Shown: positions 9,509-19,525, numbered from the stretch's first letter. The stretch is DNA of 64,000 bases from Wocania_A sp965224845 (GCA_965224845.1 CBDDAJ010000015.1:1-64000), one strand, 5' to 3'. Notes: generated from the letters alone by a model not told the origin. Numbers and translations are program-made.

Positions 9509-11152
9509 ATGAAAGCTAATCTTTTCGTTATTATTTGTTTTATCTCAAACTTTATATTTAGTCAAGGGCCTTCAAATTTGATTGCAACAAACATGGATAC
9601 TTCAAAGCCCACTTTAACCCCATTCTAAAACTTCTGTTTTGGTAAATGACATAGGTGCCAACGGTTTTGAATTTGAGCTTTTAGATGCTGGTGTAAATAC
9701 TAAATACTCAGAAATCGGTACTGGTTTTTTTAGAAATAAACTAATTATGGTTTCATCTAAAAAACTTGGTGGACTTGCAAAAATTGATTTTAAACACCAA
9801 GGAGGCCTACAAAGAATTATTCTGTTTAGACATTGGCAAAAATGGAGCTTTAAGTAAACCTTTATTATTCTCAAGAATACTAAACACTAATGATAGTGAA
9901 GACCAGCTTACATTTTCACCAGAACGAAAAAACCGTTTATTATACAAGAAGTAGTAGAAAAAACTCACTCGAATATAAATTATACAAAGCCACACTTGAA
10001 GAAGGCTCTCATGGTAATTGGATAAAAGAAGAGCTATTAGATATTAACAAAGCGAATGTTTCTATAGAAACACCGTTTTTAAACAGAAAAGGCGATAAAT
10101 TATATTTTTCGTCTAATATGCCTGGGTCTATTGGTGGTTACGACATTTATGTGTCTAACGTTAATGGCCGATGGTTCTTTAGAGGCTCCAATAAATTTAG
10201 GACATGCGATAAACACAACTTCTGATGAAAAATACCCTTCATTATCTATAGACGAAAAACACCTGTACTTTTCCTCTAAAGGACATCTAAATATGGGTGG
10301 TTACGATCTTTTTACTAGCAGAATTCCTTAACAATAGATATAAAGCTCCGAGAAATCTTGGAAACACCATTAATTCGCGCTATGATGAAATTGCCTATTT
10401 TTTGGCTACAAAAAATAAAGGATATGTATCATCCAACAAACCAAATGGAAAAGGTAGTTTTGATATTTACACAGCTGTTAATAATGAAATTATTCAATCT
10501 TTAAAAAGGTAATGTTGTAGACCTGGTAACAAAAATCAAGCTCCCTAATACGCTTATCATTCTTAAAGATGAAGACAATAATGAAGTAGCCAGACAAACT
10601 ACTGATGAGTCTGGAGCTTTTAGTTTTAATAATGTTGAGGCCTTTTGAATTGTACACCTTAAGCACTCAAAAAGACGGGTTTAAAGATGCTGATTTTGAA
10701 TAAAAAAATTCTTAGCGAACCGAAATTTCAATACAACATATAAAAAGAGCTTAGAATTAAACACTACCGAACCTATAATTGCTAAAGTTGATGATGAATT
10801 AAGAATTGTATTAGAAAATATTTATTTTGATTTTGCAAAATACAGCATTAAAGAAGAATCAACTATTTCTTTAAGACAAGATTATAAAAGTGCTTAAGGA
10901 CAATCCGGAAATTACATTGGCTATAAATGCACATACAGATATTAGAAGGAAATGATGCTTACAATTTAAAATTGTCTAACAAAAGAGCTAAATCTGCATT
11001 ACATTATTTAATTAAACATGGCATTGCAAAAAATAGAATAACCTCAAAAGGTTATGGAGAGACAAAACCATTAATTGATTGTAAAAACAAATTCATGTAC
11101 CGATGAAGAACACCAATCTAATAGACGTATTGAATTTGTTATTTTAGATTAA
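9509..11152 (+). pseudogene. OmpA-family protein with PD40 repeats, reading frame interrupted by about twelve added bases
   Basis: One secreted protein is spread over three frames. It has a signal peptide (MKANLFVIICFISNFIFSQG) and PD40/WD40-like propeller blades (LTFSPDEKTVYYT, LNxKGDKLYFSSNMPGSIGGYDIYV, SIDEKHLYFSSKGHLNMGGYDLF). A carboxypeptidase-regulatory-like beta domain follows, then a C-terminal OmpA peptidoglycan-binding domain (NIYFDFAKYSI, then AINAHTDIRGNDAYN in corrected frame, and NRRIEFVILD). Breaks fit single extra bases near 9620, 9792, 9923, 10165, 10322, 10508, 10643, 10696, 10738, 10876, 10952 and 11093. Twelve bases removed leaves 544 codons. Such proteins often accompany PorP/SprF-type membrane proteins in Flavobacteria; none lies beside this copy. 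Loss by real decay is possible but less likely than sequence error. Confidence 0.75.
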
Positions 11153-11390
11153 AGCCTTTTAAATCGACTAAATGCAGTCTAAAAAAGTGTTTTAAACGAG
11201 TATTTCGTCTAATCATCTAAAAGCCTGAAAAACACTTTGCAGACTTTATAAATAAGTATACTTTTAAAAAGTATTAATTGCTAGACTACGTAAATTCAAC
11301 TAATATTTTTAATACCCTCATTAAAAAAGTTGATTCTTATTGATAAAAAAATTAATCATAGTGTCTATTATTAATTAACATCCATAAAAT

Positions 11391-11422
11391 AAAAAACCAC
11401 GCTAAATTAGCGTGGTTTTTTT
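11391..11422. terminator. Bidirectional terminator between the OmpA gene and clpX
   Basis: Perfect ACCACGCT / AGCGTGGT stem with a five-base loop, flanked by six A on the left and seven T on the right, so it can end transcription from both convergent genes. The rest of the 291-base spacer (11,153-11,443) shows no gene or RNA that I recognise. Confidence 0.8.
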
Positions 11423-11443
11423 ATAAGATAAAATATATATTAT

Positions 11444-12683
11444 TTACGAAACTGCTTTAAGTTTCTTTATTGTGGTTTTAGTTAATTTGCTTTCTGCATA
11501 CAGTTTGGTAACATTAAGCTTTTTTTCGTTACTACTTGGCAATTCAAACATAGCATCTGTTAAAATTTCTTCGCATAAAGAGCGTAACCCTCTAGCTCCA
11601 AGTTTGTACTCGATTGCTTTTCCTACTATAAAATCTAATGCTCCATCGGTAATAGAGAACTCTATCTTATCCATTTCAAACAATTTTTTATACTGCTTAA
11701 TAATGGCGTTTTTAGGCTCTGTTAATATGGCTCTTAATGTTTTAGCATCAAGCGGATCCATATAGGTTAGCACAGGAAGACGTCCAATAATTTCAGGAAT
11801 CAATCCAAAATCTTTTAAATCTTTAGGAATAATATATTGAAGTAAGTTATCTTGATCGACAACATCATCAGACATAGAAGCACTGTAGCCTACGGCCTGC
11901 ATATTTAATCGCTTAGAAATGACACGTTCAATTCCATCAAAAGCACCGCCTGCAATAAACAAAATATTTTCGGTATTAACTTCAATAAATTTTTGATCAG
12001 GATGTTTACGCCCTCCTTTAGGTGGAACATTAACTATGGTACCTTCTAAAAGTTTAAGCAATGCTTGCTGTACACCTTCACCAGAAACGTCGCGAGTAAT
12101 TGATGGATTATCGCTTTTACGTGCAATCTTATCAATTTCATCAATAAAAACAATACCCTTTTCGGCTTTTTCTAAGATTGTAATCGGCAGCCTGTAAGCA
12201 GTCGGGTCAGAATACTTTCCACGTCTTCGCCTACGTAGCCTGCTTCTGTTAGAACTGTTGCATCGACAATGGCCAATGGTACATTCAGCATTCTTGCAAC
12301 CGTCTTTAGCCATTAATGTTTTTCCCGTTCCGGTTTGTCCAACCATAATAATATTGGATTTTTGAATCTCAATATCATCTTTTGAAGGGGGTTGTAACAG
12401 ACCGTTTATAATGATTGTATACAGCAACGGACATCACTTTTTTTCGTCATTTCCTGCCCTATAATATATTCGATCCAGAAAAGCCTTTGATTTGTTGAGG
12501 CTTACGAAGCTTCAATTCTGCGGATAAATCATTACTGTCGCTTTGTTTAGATTCTTCCAGCACAATACCATGCGCCTGCTCTATACAACGGTCGCATATA
12601 TGTGCATCTAATCCAGCTATTAATAAATTCGTTTCAGGTTTTTTTCGTCCACAAAACGAACATTCTAATTCTTCCTTTGCCAT
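11444..12683 (-). pseudogene. clpX: ATP-dependent Clp protease ATP-binding subunit ClpX, frame interrupted by seven added bases
   Basis: The N-terminal zinc-binding domain (CSFCGRKKPETN ... CDRCIEQAHG) and the AAA+ module (Walker A GQTGTGKT, Walker B FIDEIDKIARK, sensor region and C-terminal subdomain) are all present, as in ClpX. The frame is broken at 12,471-12,482 (two sites), 12,438-12,444 (seven T where six are expected), 12,401, 12,304, 12,195 and about 12,173. Removing one base at each restores LDxYIIGQEMTKKVMSVAV, the AKTVARMLNVPLAIVDAT segment and the LTEAGYVGEDVESILTRLL segment, and gives 411 codons. ClpX unfolds tagged proteins and feeds ClpP, whose gene lies 74 bases upstream. I expect the real gene to be intact. 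Confidence 0.9.
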
Positions 12684-12757
12684 TAATCTTTATATTTAAG
12701 AAGATGAGAATTCTTATAATCCCTCAGTAATAATCTTATAAAACTACAAAAATTTAT

Positions 12758-13432
12758 TTAATTACGAGCTAAAATCTCGTCTATCATACCATATTCCTTG
12801 GCCTTATCGGCTTTCATCCAGTAATCACGATCACTATCTTCGTATACTTTGTCGTAATCTTGACCTGAATGCTTACTAATTATTTTGTAAAGCTCTTCTT
12901 TTAAGATCAAAATCTCACGAGCAGTAATTTCAATATCACTGGCTTGCCCTTGAGCACCACCTAAAGGTTGATGAATCATAACACGAGAATGGGTTAAACC
13001 ACTACGCTTCCCTTTTTCGCCGGCACATAATAAAACGGCCCCCATTGATGCGGCCATACCCGTGCAAATAGTGGCTACATCCGGCTTTATAAACTGCATG
13101 GTATCATAAATCCCTAATCCAGCATATACACTTCCTCCCGGCGAATTGATATAAATTTGTATATCTTTTGAAGCATCGGTACTTTCTAAAAAGAGTAATT
13201 GGGCTTGAACTATATTAGCAACCTGATCGTTTATACCTGTTCCTAAAAAAATAATTCGATCCATCATTAAACGAGAGAACACATCAAAAACTGCAATATT
13301 CATCTGGCGTTCTTCAATAATATTTGGTGTGAGGTTTGTTGGATACATACTACTTATAATTTTATTATAATATGTACTACTAATCCCTTGATCTTTTATC
13401 GCGAATTTTTCAAATTCTTTTGCGTAATCCAT
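12758..13432 (-). CDS. clpP: ATP-dependent Clp protease proteolytic subunit
   Basis: A 224-residue serine protease subunit with the catalytic Ser129 in TGMAASMGAVLL and His154 in MIHQPLGGAQGQ, plus the conserved INSPGGSVYAGL. ClpP forms a double heptamer that degrades substrates delivered by ClpX, encoded next on the same strand. Trigger factor lies upstream, giving the classic tig-clpP-clpX order. A strong terminator separates tig from clpP, so clpP probably has its own promoter in the 91-base spacer. The short N-terminal extension is usual for Bacteroidota ClpP. Confidence 0.96.
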   Translation of the reverse strand: MDYAKEFEKFAIKDQGISSTYYNKIISSMYPTNLTPNIIEERQMNIAVFDVFSRLMMDRIIFLGTGINDQVANIVQAQLLFLESTDASKDIQIYINSPGGSVYAGLGIYDTMQFIKPDVATICTGMAASMGAVLLCAGEKGKRSGLTHSRVMIHQPLGGAQGQASDIEITAREILILKEELYKIISKHSGQDYDKVYEDSDRDYWMKADKAKEYGMIDEILARN

Positions 13433-13460
13433 AATGTCTTTTATGATTTATTTTGAATAA

Positions 13461-13500
13461 AAAAGCGCTTAAACCTAATATTACTAGATTTAAGCGCATA
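13461..13500 (-). terminator. Terminator after tig
   Basis: GCGCTTAAA / TTTAAGCGC stem; read on the minus strand it is followed by six T. It lies between the tig stop and the clpP start. Confidence 0.7.
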
Positions 13501-13523
13501 AATATAATGAATTATTCTTTGAT

Positions 13524-14852
13524 TTATTTATCTCCGTATACTTCTTTAACAAACTTTTCGTAACTCAATTCTTTTACTTTTATATTTGCTTTTTCTTTGT
13601 ATAGTGATAATAATTTTTGACTTACTAATTGTTCTGAAATACGGCGTGCCTCATCTTGATTTGATAAAACACGAGCAGCGATATCATCTAACTCCTTATC
13701 AGAAGGATTCATTTGACCAAATTGAGCCATCTGACCTTTTATCATCTCACGTGCATGACCTTTAATATCATCCATAGTAACTTTAATATCGTTTTCTTCA
13801 ATTAATTTCCCTTCAATTAATTGATAACGTAAGCTTTTTTCTGATTTTTCGTATTCTTCTTTAGCTTGTTCTGCATCCATTTCTTTTTCACCTGCAGTTT
13901 GCATCCATTTTGTAAGGAATTCTGCCGGCAAATCGAATTTTGTATTTTCAACTAAATACTCAGTAACATCGTTTAAAAGCTTTTGATCTGCTTGTTGCAC
14001 AAATTGCTTTTCTGCATCTTCTTTTATTTTAGCTTTTAATTCAGTAACAGAGCTTACACTATCTTTTCCAAATAACTTATCAAACAATTCTTGATCTAAA
14101 TCTGCTAATTCTCTTTCATTGATTTCAGAAATTGTAAAAGACACTTCAATATCTAAACCATGAGCAGCATCATGTTCTATTTTTAAGGCGTGCATTAAAT
14201 CGTGATCATCTTCAAAAAGCCCCTTAGTTTTTAATACAATAACATCTCCTGCCTGAGCTCCAATAAATTGTTTAGCCGTTGCTTTACCCTTAAATTTATC
14301 TAAAGTTAAAGTTACTTTATTATCAATCTCGTGTGCTTCGTTTGTATATGTTCCAGTAATTTCACTGTCCTTTTCAACAGTATCTTGAGATACTAATTTC
14401 CCGTATTGCTTTTGAATACGCTCAATTTGCTCATCAATCATTTTATCATCTGCAACAATATTGTATCGTGTTATAGCCTTTTTACTTTTTAAGTTCACAT
14501 CAAACTCTGGTGCTAAACCTAATTCGAATTCAAAAGAAAACCCTTCGGCATCCCAATCAATATCATCTTGTGGTTTTGGTAATGGTTGCCCCAAAACATC
14601 TAACTTTTCTTCAGTTAAATATTTATTTAACGCATCTTGTAATAGTTTATTTACTTCATCTACTAAAACTGCTTTTCCATATTGCTTTTTAACCATCCCC
14701 ATTGGCACATGCCCTTTTCTAAAACCAGGAATATTAGCTGTTTTACGATAATCTGTTAGTATTTTTTCTACTTTATCGCTATAATCTTCTTTAGCAATAT
14801 CAACTTTTACTACTGCGTTTAATGCATCAACGTTTTCTCTTGTAATATTCAT
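13524..14852 (-). CDS. tig: Trigger factor (ribosome-associated chaperone, peptidyl-prolyl isomerase)
   Basis: I start this at the ATG giving MNITRENVDALNAVVKVDI (442 residues); an upstream in-frame codon would add ten unlikely residues. The ribosome-docking signature is GFRKGHVPMGM at about residues 43-53. A central FKBP-like domain (about 150-240) is partly degenerate, as is common in Bacteroidota, and the C-terminal helical arms form the chaperone cradle. The protein binds near the ribosomal exit tunnel and shields new chains. It heads the tig-clpP-clpX cluster. Confidence 0.93.
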   Translation of the reverse strand: MNITRENVDALNAVVKVDIAKEDYSDKVEKILTDYRKTANIPGFRKGHVPMGMVKKQYGKAVLVDEVNKLLQDALNKYLTEEKLDVLGQPLPKPQDDIDWDAEGFSFEFELGLAPEFDVNLKSKKAITRYNIVADDKMIDEQIERIQKQYGKLVSQDTVEKDSEITGTYTNEAHEIDNKVTLTLDKFKGKATAKQFIGAQAGDVIVLKTKGLFEDDHDLMHALKIEHDAAHGLDIEVSFTISEINERELADLDQELFDKLFGKDSVSSVTELKAKIKEDAEKQFVQQADQKLLNDVTEYLVENTKFDLPAEFLTKWMQTAGEKEMDAEQAKEEYEKSEKSLRYQLIEGKLIEENDIKVTMDDIKGHAREMIKGQMAQFGQMNPSDKELDDIAARVLSNQDEARRISEQLVSQKLLSLYKEKANIKVKELSYEKFVKEVYGDK

Positions 14853-14920
14853 TTTAATGATATAAAGCCTTAAATCAGGCATTTAACAAAAAAGGTTCTT
14901 TAAAAAACCCTAAAATTCAT

Positions 14921-14951
14921 AGGTTTCAGCTTTCGCTGGAACGACAATTTT
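14921..14951. repeat. Candidate dispersed intergenic element, second copy (CTTTCGCTGGAACGACA type)
   Basis: AGGTTTCAGCTTTCGCTGGA followed by ACGACAATTTT matches the 3,325-3,347 element at most positions. It lies about 70 bases upstream of the trigger factor start. A few bases further on (about 14,964-14,978) is a small CGAGG / CCTCG hairpin of unknown role. Confidence 0.4.
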
Positions 14952-15061
14952 AATAAACACTCACGAGGCAAAACCTCGCAGCAATACGTGTTACTAAAAT
15001 TGGGATGCAAAAATAATATATTTTTACATCCTAACAAAGTTTTAAATACTTGATTTTGAAG

Positions 15062-15409
15062 CTATTTTTTAGCTTCTTTAAAAAGGGAATGCAGTATGGA
15101 TTGCAACACAGAAAGTAGAATACTAAATAAAACTGCTACCCAAATGCTACTTACAGAAAAGCCATCTATAAGTTTATCGGCTAGCAAAATAATTAGCGCA
15201 TTTATTATAAGCAAAAATAAGCCTAGGGTTACAATAGTTATAGGTAGCGTTAAAATAACTAAAATAGGTTTAACAAACAGATTTAACACCGATAAAACCA
15301 CGGCAACAATAATTGCAGTTACGTAAGTATCTACATTTACACCTTTTAAAAAATGTGCTATTGCAAATACGGCAACAGCATTTAGTAAAAGTTTAATAAT
15401 GAGTTTCAT
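15062..15409 (-). CDS. Small four-helix membrane protein, PF04020 (phage holin family 4-like / YvlD-type)
   Basis: A 115-residue protein made almost entirely of four hydrophobic helices, with the family's NLFVKPILVILTLPITIVTLGLF segment linking helices two and three. Family members are called mycobacterial-phage-holin-like, but most are ordinary membrane proteins of unknown role; no phage genes are near. It lies downstream of a methyltransferase on the same strand with a 31-base gap, so co-transcription is likely. Confidence 0.8.
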   Translation of the reverse strand: MKLIIKLLLNAVAVFAIAHFLKGVNVDTYVTAIIVAVVLSVLNLFVKPILVILTLPITIVTLGLFLLIINALIILLADKLIDGFSVSSIWVAVLFSILLSVLQSILHSLFKEAKK

Positions 15410-15440
15410 GCTTTTTATAATTTATATAAATGTACAAAAT

Positions 15441-16304
15441 TTATTGCCTCTTAAATATAACAATATCTTGATATTCTTTTTTAGAATAATCTCTTACTTT
15501 ATCTTTCCAAAAACCATCAATAAATTTCACTCTTTTCAAACCAGCATTTTTTAACATTTCATCAAGTTTATCTTTATGAATTGCAATATTTCCAGATTTT
15601 ACATTTTCATTCATTAGTCTATAACCATCATCACCTTTAAAAGGAAAATTAAAATCTTTTCTTGTCGCTATATAACTTTCATCTTCTGAGCTATACAAAA
15701 ACAGTGTTGAAAAACACAACCCTTCATTAGTAATTACTCTTTGAATTTGCTTAAAATAATGCTGAATTTCATCCAACATCATATGTGTAAAAACTGAAAA
15801 TGTAAAGATTTTATCAAAAGTATGATCTTCATAAGGAAATATAAAATCCAGGGCACTATTATTAGAAGTATTATATAAGTCATTAAAAAGTGAAACGTAT
15901 TTAAAATTGAAATTTGGAAAATCTTTTCCCAACCCAGAATTACACCAATCCACACCTTTTTTTACAACATCAAACCCTTCGTATCTCGCCTGAGCATTTA
16001 GATAAGATGATAAAGCTATAGCCGTCCTTCCAACACCGCTTCCTATATCTAAAATAGTATCACTAGGCAAAAGGTTTATCTCATCTTTCAATAACTCTAG
16101 CTGATTAACACCCTCTTTTAAGTATTTTTTTGCACCAATTGAAGACCCCGTATAAATCAAACCTCTAGGAGGTACATACTTATTTGTTTTTCCAGTAAAT
16201 TTATCAAATAAATCTGCTGGCAAATAATAAAGTCTTCTAATAAAAAACCTTTGATTAGAAGACAAACTGTACCACAAATCCCTTAATTTTCTTGTTTTTT
16301 TCAT
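15441..16304 (-). CDS. Class I SAM-dependent methyltransferase
   Basis: A 287-residue protein with SAM-binding motif I ILDIGSGVGRTAIALS near residue 95, an acidic strand-2 end (YEGFDVVKKG), and a later FTFSVFTHMMLDEIQHYFKQ that matches the motif IV/V region of Methyltransf_11/25 proteins. The N-terminal 60 residues are basic and aromatic. The target is unknown. Proteins of this kind often act on sugars or lipids in surface-polymer loci, but no such locus surrounds it. It is followed by the four-helix membrane protein gene. Confidence 0.7.
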   Translation of the reverse strand: MKKTRKLRDLWYSLSSNQRFFIRRLYYLPADLFDKFTGKTNKYVPPRGLIYTGSSIGAKKYLKEGVNQLELLKDEINLLPSDTILDIGSGVGRTAIALSSYLNAQARYEGFDVVKKGVDWCNSGLGKDFPNFNFKYVSLFNDLYNTSNNSALDFIFPYEDHTFDKIFTFSVFTHMMLDEIQHYFKQIQRVITNEGLCFSTLFLYSSEDESYIATRKDFNFPFKGDDGYRLMNENVKSGNIAIHKDKLDEMLKNAGLKRVKFIDGFWKDKVRDYSKKEYQDIVIFKRQ

Positions 16305-16337
16305 ATAAACTTATAAAACACTATAACTTTAAAAAAA

Positions 16338-17102
16338 TCATTTTACATATTGCATTACAGCATCAAAAAAATCTTTTGGGTTTTCGGCATGTAACCAATG
16401 CCCTGAATTTGAAATAGTTACTATTTTAGCTTTTGAAAAATGATTAGCAATGAGTCTTTCATCATCCACACCTATATATTCTGATCGGTCACCACGTAAA
16501 AACAAGGTGTCCTTTTCAAATCTTGAATAATCTGGTAATGCTTCACCAACTTCGGCAACTTCATTTTTTAAAACCTCTAAATTAATGCGCAAAGCCAACT
16601 TCCCTTTTTCAATCCAATATAAATTTTTAAGTAAAAATTGGCGCGTACCAAAATCTGATACATAATGACTTAAAATAGTATCGGCTTCCCCTCTACTTTT
16701 AATAGAATTAAAATTTAAAGCACTTAATCCTTCTAATATAGCATCGTGATGAATTGGGTAAAAGCGTGGTGAAATATCAGCAATTAACAACTTTGAGACC
16801 ATTTCTGGGTTTTCAGTTGCAAACAACATCGCTGTTTTCCCTCCCATAGAATGCCCAAGTAACACCATATCTTTTAGCTTGTGGGTATCACAATAATGCT
16901 TTAAATCTCTGGAAAGAACATCATAATTAAAAGCATGACTCCAAAAGCTTCTCCCATGATTTCTTTGATCTATCAAGTGCAACTCGAAGCCCTGTTCGCT
17001 AAACTGCCTCCCTAAAGTTTTCCAATTATCACTCATGCCTAAAAAGCCATGTAAAATAACAAATGGTTTACCTTCTCCTATGATATTTGAATGTAACAGC
17101 AT
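16338..17102 (-). CDS. Alpha/beta-hydrolase, YbfF-like esterase
   Basis: A 254-residue alpha/beta-hydrolase. It has the oxyanion-hole motif HGFLGMSDNW near residue 18, the nucleophile elbow GHSMGG (Ser85), an acid in FLRGDRSEYI and the catalytic His in SNSGHWLHAE. No signal peptide is seen, so it is cytosolic. YbfF-type enzymes cleave short acyl esters and possibly acyl-CoA. Its start codon overlaps the pdxJ stop by one base (TAATG), which suggests translational coupling to vitamin B6 synthesis. Confidence 0.85.
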   Translation of the reverse strand: MLLHSNIIGEGKPFVILHGFLGMSDNWKTLGRQFSEQGFELHLIDQRNHGRSFWSHAFNYDVLSRDLKHYCDTHKLKDMVLLGHSMGGKTAMLFATENPEMVSKLLIADISPRFYPIHHDAILEGLSALNFNSIKSRGEADTILSHYVSDFGTRQFLLKNLYWIEKGKLALRINLEVLKNEVAEVGEALPDYSRFEKDTLFLRGDRSEYIGVDDERLIANHFSKAKIVTISNSGHWLHAENPKDFFDAVMQYVK

Positions 17103-17815
17103 TATTTTAATTTATTCAAATACATTTGAATCACATTCTCCACACCTAAATATAAACTTTCTGATATAAGCGCATGACCAATTGAAACTTCTAATAACTC
17201 TGGAATATTTTCTTTAAAGAATTTGATATTATCAAGAGACAAATCATGCCCCGCATTAATTCCTAAGCCTAAACTATTTGCTAAATTAGCACAATCTACA
17301 TAAGGTTTAATCGCATTTTTATTTCCTAAACCATATTCATGTGCAAAGGCTTCAGTGTATAATTCAATTCTATCTGTTCCTGTTGCTTTAGCACCTTCTA
17401 TTTGATTTAAAACCGGATCAACAAAAATAGATGTTCTTACCCCATGCGCTTTAAATGCTGCTATCACATCAATTAAAAAACTTTTATGTTTTAAGGTATC
17501 CCAACCCGCATTACTGGTTATTGCATCAATAGCATCAGGAACTAATGTAACCTGAGTAGGCTTAACTTTTAAAACCAAATCAACAAATTTAGTTACAGGG
17601 TTTCCTTCAATATTATACTCGGTATAAACCTCTGGTTTTAAATCGTGAGCATCCTGATAACGAATATGGCGTTCGTCTGGTCTCGGATGAATGGTTATTC
17701 CTTCTGCACCAAATCGTTGCGCATCTTTAGCAAACTGTACTACATTTGGCACATCACCACCTCTAGAATTTCTCAAAGTGGCTATCTTATTAATATTTAC
17801 ACTTAACTTTGTCAT
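17102..17815 (-). CDS. pdxJ: Pyridoxine 5'-phosphate synthase
   Basis: A 237-residue TIM-barrel enzyme that condenses 1-deoxyxylulose 5-phosphate with 3-amino-2-oxopropyl phosphate in vitamin B6 synthesis. Family landmarks are LSVNINKIATLRNSRGG at the N-terminus, the GITIHPRPDERHI segment with active-site histidine and arginine, TQVTLVPD, and GINAGHDLSLDN. The start follows a divergent spacer shared with the CBS gene. It is probably an operon with the esterase-like hydrolase. Confidence 0.95.
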   Translation of the reverse strand: MTKLSVNINKIATLRNSRGGDVPNVVQFAKDAQRFGAEGITIHPRPDERHIRYQDAHDLKPEVYTEYNIEGNPVTKFVDLVLKVKPTQVTLVPDAIDAITSNAGWDTLKHKSFLIDVIAAFKAHGVRTSIFVDPVLNQIEGAKATGTDRIELYTEAFAHEYGLGNKNAIKPYVDCANLANSLGLGINAGHDLSLDNIKFFKENIPELLEVSIGHALISESLYLGVENVIQMYLNKLK

Positions 17816-17902
17816 CTGTCAATTTTAAAAAACAAAAATACAAAGTAGAACAAGCTTATATACTATTTTTTTGATTAATTTGCATCCATATAAAGTAAGG
17901 CA

Positions 17903-18562
17903 ATGAGACTTTCAGAATACATTATTAACGACATAAAACCTTTAAATGGCGACAATAAGGTAAGCGATTTACAGTTGCTGTTTAATCAATTAACTTATTC
18001 CCATATCCCCATTAAAGATAAAAACAACAGCTATTTAGGGAGTTTTTCTGAAACGGATGCACACTGCTTTGATGGTGATAAGTTGATAAGTGAATACCTT
18101 TATTCCATTGAAGATTTTTATGTTAGAGATACCACCATATGGTTGGATGTATTAGAAGCTTTTGCAAAAAATGCCTCTAATATTATGCCTGTTTTGGATA
18201 CCAGAAATGTGTATTTGGGTTATTACGAATTAAATGATGTTATTAGCCTCTTTAACGAAACACCTTTCTTTTTTGAAGCTGGTGGCATTTTAGTTATTGA
18301 AAAAGGAATTTTAGATTATTCGTTTAGTGAAATAAGTCAGATTGTTGAATCTAACAACGGAAAACTTCTAGGAGCATTTGTTTCTAAGATGAAAAACGAT
18401 GTGGTTCAAATTACCTTAAAAATTGGCAACTCAAGCCTTAATGAGATTATCCAGACCTTTAGACGTTACAGCTATAACATTGTTTCTGGGCATGAGGAAG
18501 ACAGCTACAATGAAAGCCTCAAAGAACGATCAGATTATTTGAAAAAATATTTAAATATGTAA
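17903..18562 (+). CDS. CBS-domain protein
   Basis: A 219-residue protein whose first 130 residues form two CBS motifs (LQLLFNQLTYSHIPIKDKNNSYLG and VLEAFAKNASNIMPVLDTRN). It ends in an ACT-like beta/alpha segment (FSEISQIVESNNGKLLGAFV). CBS pairs usually bind adenosine nucleotides. It ends three bases before nadK, an arrangement common in Flavobacteria, so it may sense adenylate or NAD status. That role is an inference from position only. Confidence 0.8.
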   Translation: MRLSEYIINDIKPLNGDNKVSDLQLLFNQLTYSHIPIKDKNNSYLGSFSETDAHCFDGDKLISEYLYSIEDFYVRDTTIWLDVLEAFAKNASNIMPVLDTRNVYLGYYELNDVISLFNETPFFFEAGGILVIEKGILDYSFSEISQIVESNNGKLLGAFVSKMKNDVVQITLKIGNSSLNEIIQTFRRYSYNIVSGHEEDSYNESLKERSDYLKKYLNM

Positions 18563-18565
18563 GCT

Positions 18566-19450
18566 ATGAAGGTTGCAGTTTTTGGACGATTTTACAATGA
18601 GCGCACAACAATTTCGGTTGAAACACTCTTTAATTATTTATTAAAAAATAATTTTGACGCCTATATAGAAACAGAGTTTTACAATCTTATAAAACGTGAA
18701 GAGCAAAACAAAAAAAATTACGCTTCATTTAAAACATTCGAAACTTTAGATACTTCTTTCGATTTACTTGTTAGTGTTGGTGGTGATGGCACTATTTTAA
18801 GAGCCATTACATTTGTTCAAGACCTGGATATTCCTATAATAGGCATTAACACAGGACGACTAGGTTTTTTAGCTACCATTCAGGTTGATGGTATTGAAAA
18901 TGCCATACAAGATATTATTGATGGTAAATACAGAATCTCTGAGCGCAGTTTACTAGCTATTGAAACCACTCCAAAAAACGATAATATTACAGCATTAAAT
19001 TTTGCTTTAAATGAAGTTGCAGTGAGCAGAAAAAATACAACCTCTATGATTACGGTTGAAACACATTTAGATGGCGAGTATTTAACGTCATATTGGAGTG
19101 ACGGCTTAATTGTCTCTACACCTACAGGTTCAACAGGGTATTCTTTAAGTTGTGGCGGACCAGTTATAACTCCAGGCACAAATAGTTTTGTATTAACGCC
19201 AATAGCGCCACATAATTTAAGTGCACGCCCCTTAGTAATTCCAGATACTACCGAAATACATCTTAAAGTAAATGGCAGAGAAGAACAACATTTAGTATCG
19301 CTCGATTCAAGAATTGCAACTTTAGATAACGGCACTTTAATTAAAATTAAAAAGGCCCCTTTTAAAATAAAGATGATAGACCTTTTAAATGAAAGCTTTC
19401 TAATCACACTTCGCAAAAAACTACTTTGGGGTGAAGACAAGCGTAATTAA
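18566..19450 (+). CDS. nadK: NAD kinase
   Basis: A 294-residue enzyme that phosphorylates NAD to NADP. It has the diagnostic GGDGTILRA (GGDGT at 72-76), GINTGRLGFLA, NEVAVSR and the SDGLIVSTPTGSTGYSLSCGGP segment. These make the ATP/NAD site of the family. It is tightly coupled to the CBS gene upstream and heads the envelope-biogenesis run on the plus strand. Confidence 0.97.
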   Translation: MKVAVFGRFYNERTTISVETLFNYLLKNNFDAYIETEFYNLIKREEQNKKNYASFKTFETLDTSFDLLVSVGGDGTILRAITFVQDLDIPIIGINTGRLGFLATIQVDGIENAIQDIIDGKYRISERSLLAIETTPKNDNITALNFALNEVAVSRKNTTSMITVETHLDGEYLTSYWSDGLIVSTPTGSTGYSLSCGGPVITPGTNSFVLTPIAPHNLSARPLVIPDTTEIHLKVNGREEQHLVSLDSRIATLDNGTLIKIKKAPFKIKMIDLLNESFLITLRKKLLWGEDKRN

Positions 19451-19489
19451 ACAATATTTCGATAGAAAAACTGTTTAACATCATACAAT

Positions 19490-19525
19490 TTAGCTCAAAT
19501 TAAAGTTTAATTAGCATTGAGCTAA
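19490..19525. promoter_or_regulatory. Inverted repeat overlapping the predicted DUF6089 promoter
   Basis: Perfect nine-base arms TTAGCTCAA (19,490) and TTGAGCTAA (19,517) separated by 18 bases. The right arm contains the TTG that could serve as the -33 element of the promoter below. No T-run follows, so it looks more like a binding site than a terminator. Confidence 0.35.

Noticed and set aside
11444..12683. clpX as a programmed-frameshift gene or true pseudogene
   Set aside because: Seven separate added bases, with the same pattern in two unrelated neighbours, do not fit programmed frameshifting. The conserved sequence returns exactly when they are removed.
15062..15409. Prophage holin
   Set aside because: The family name is misleading; no phage genes are near and the protein is a common chromosomal type.
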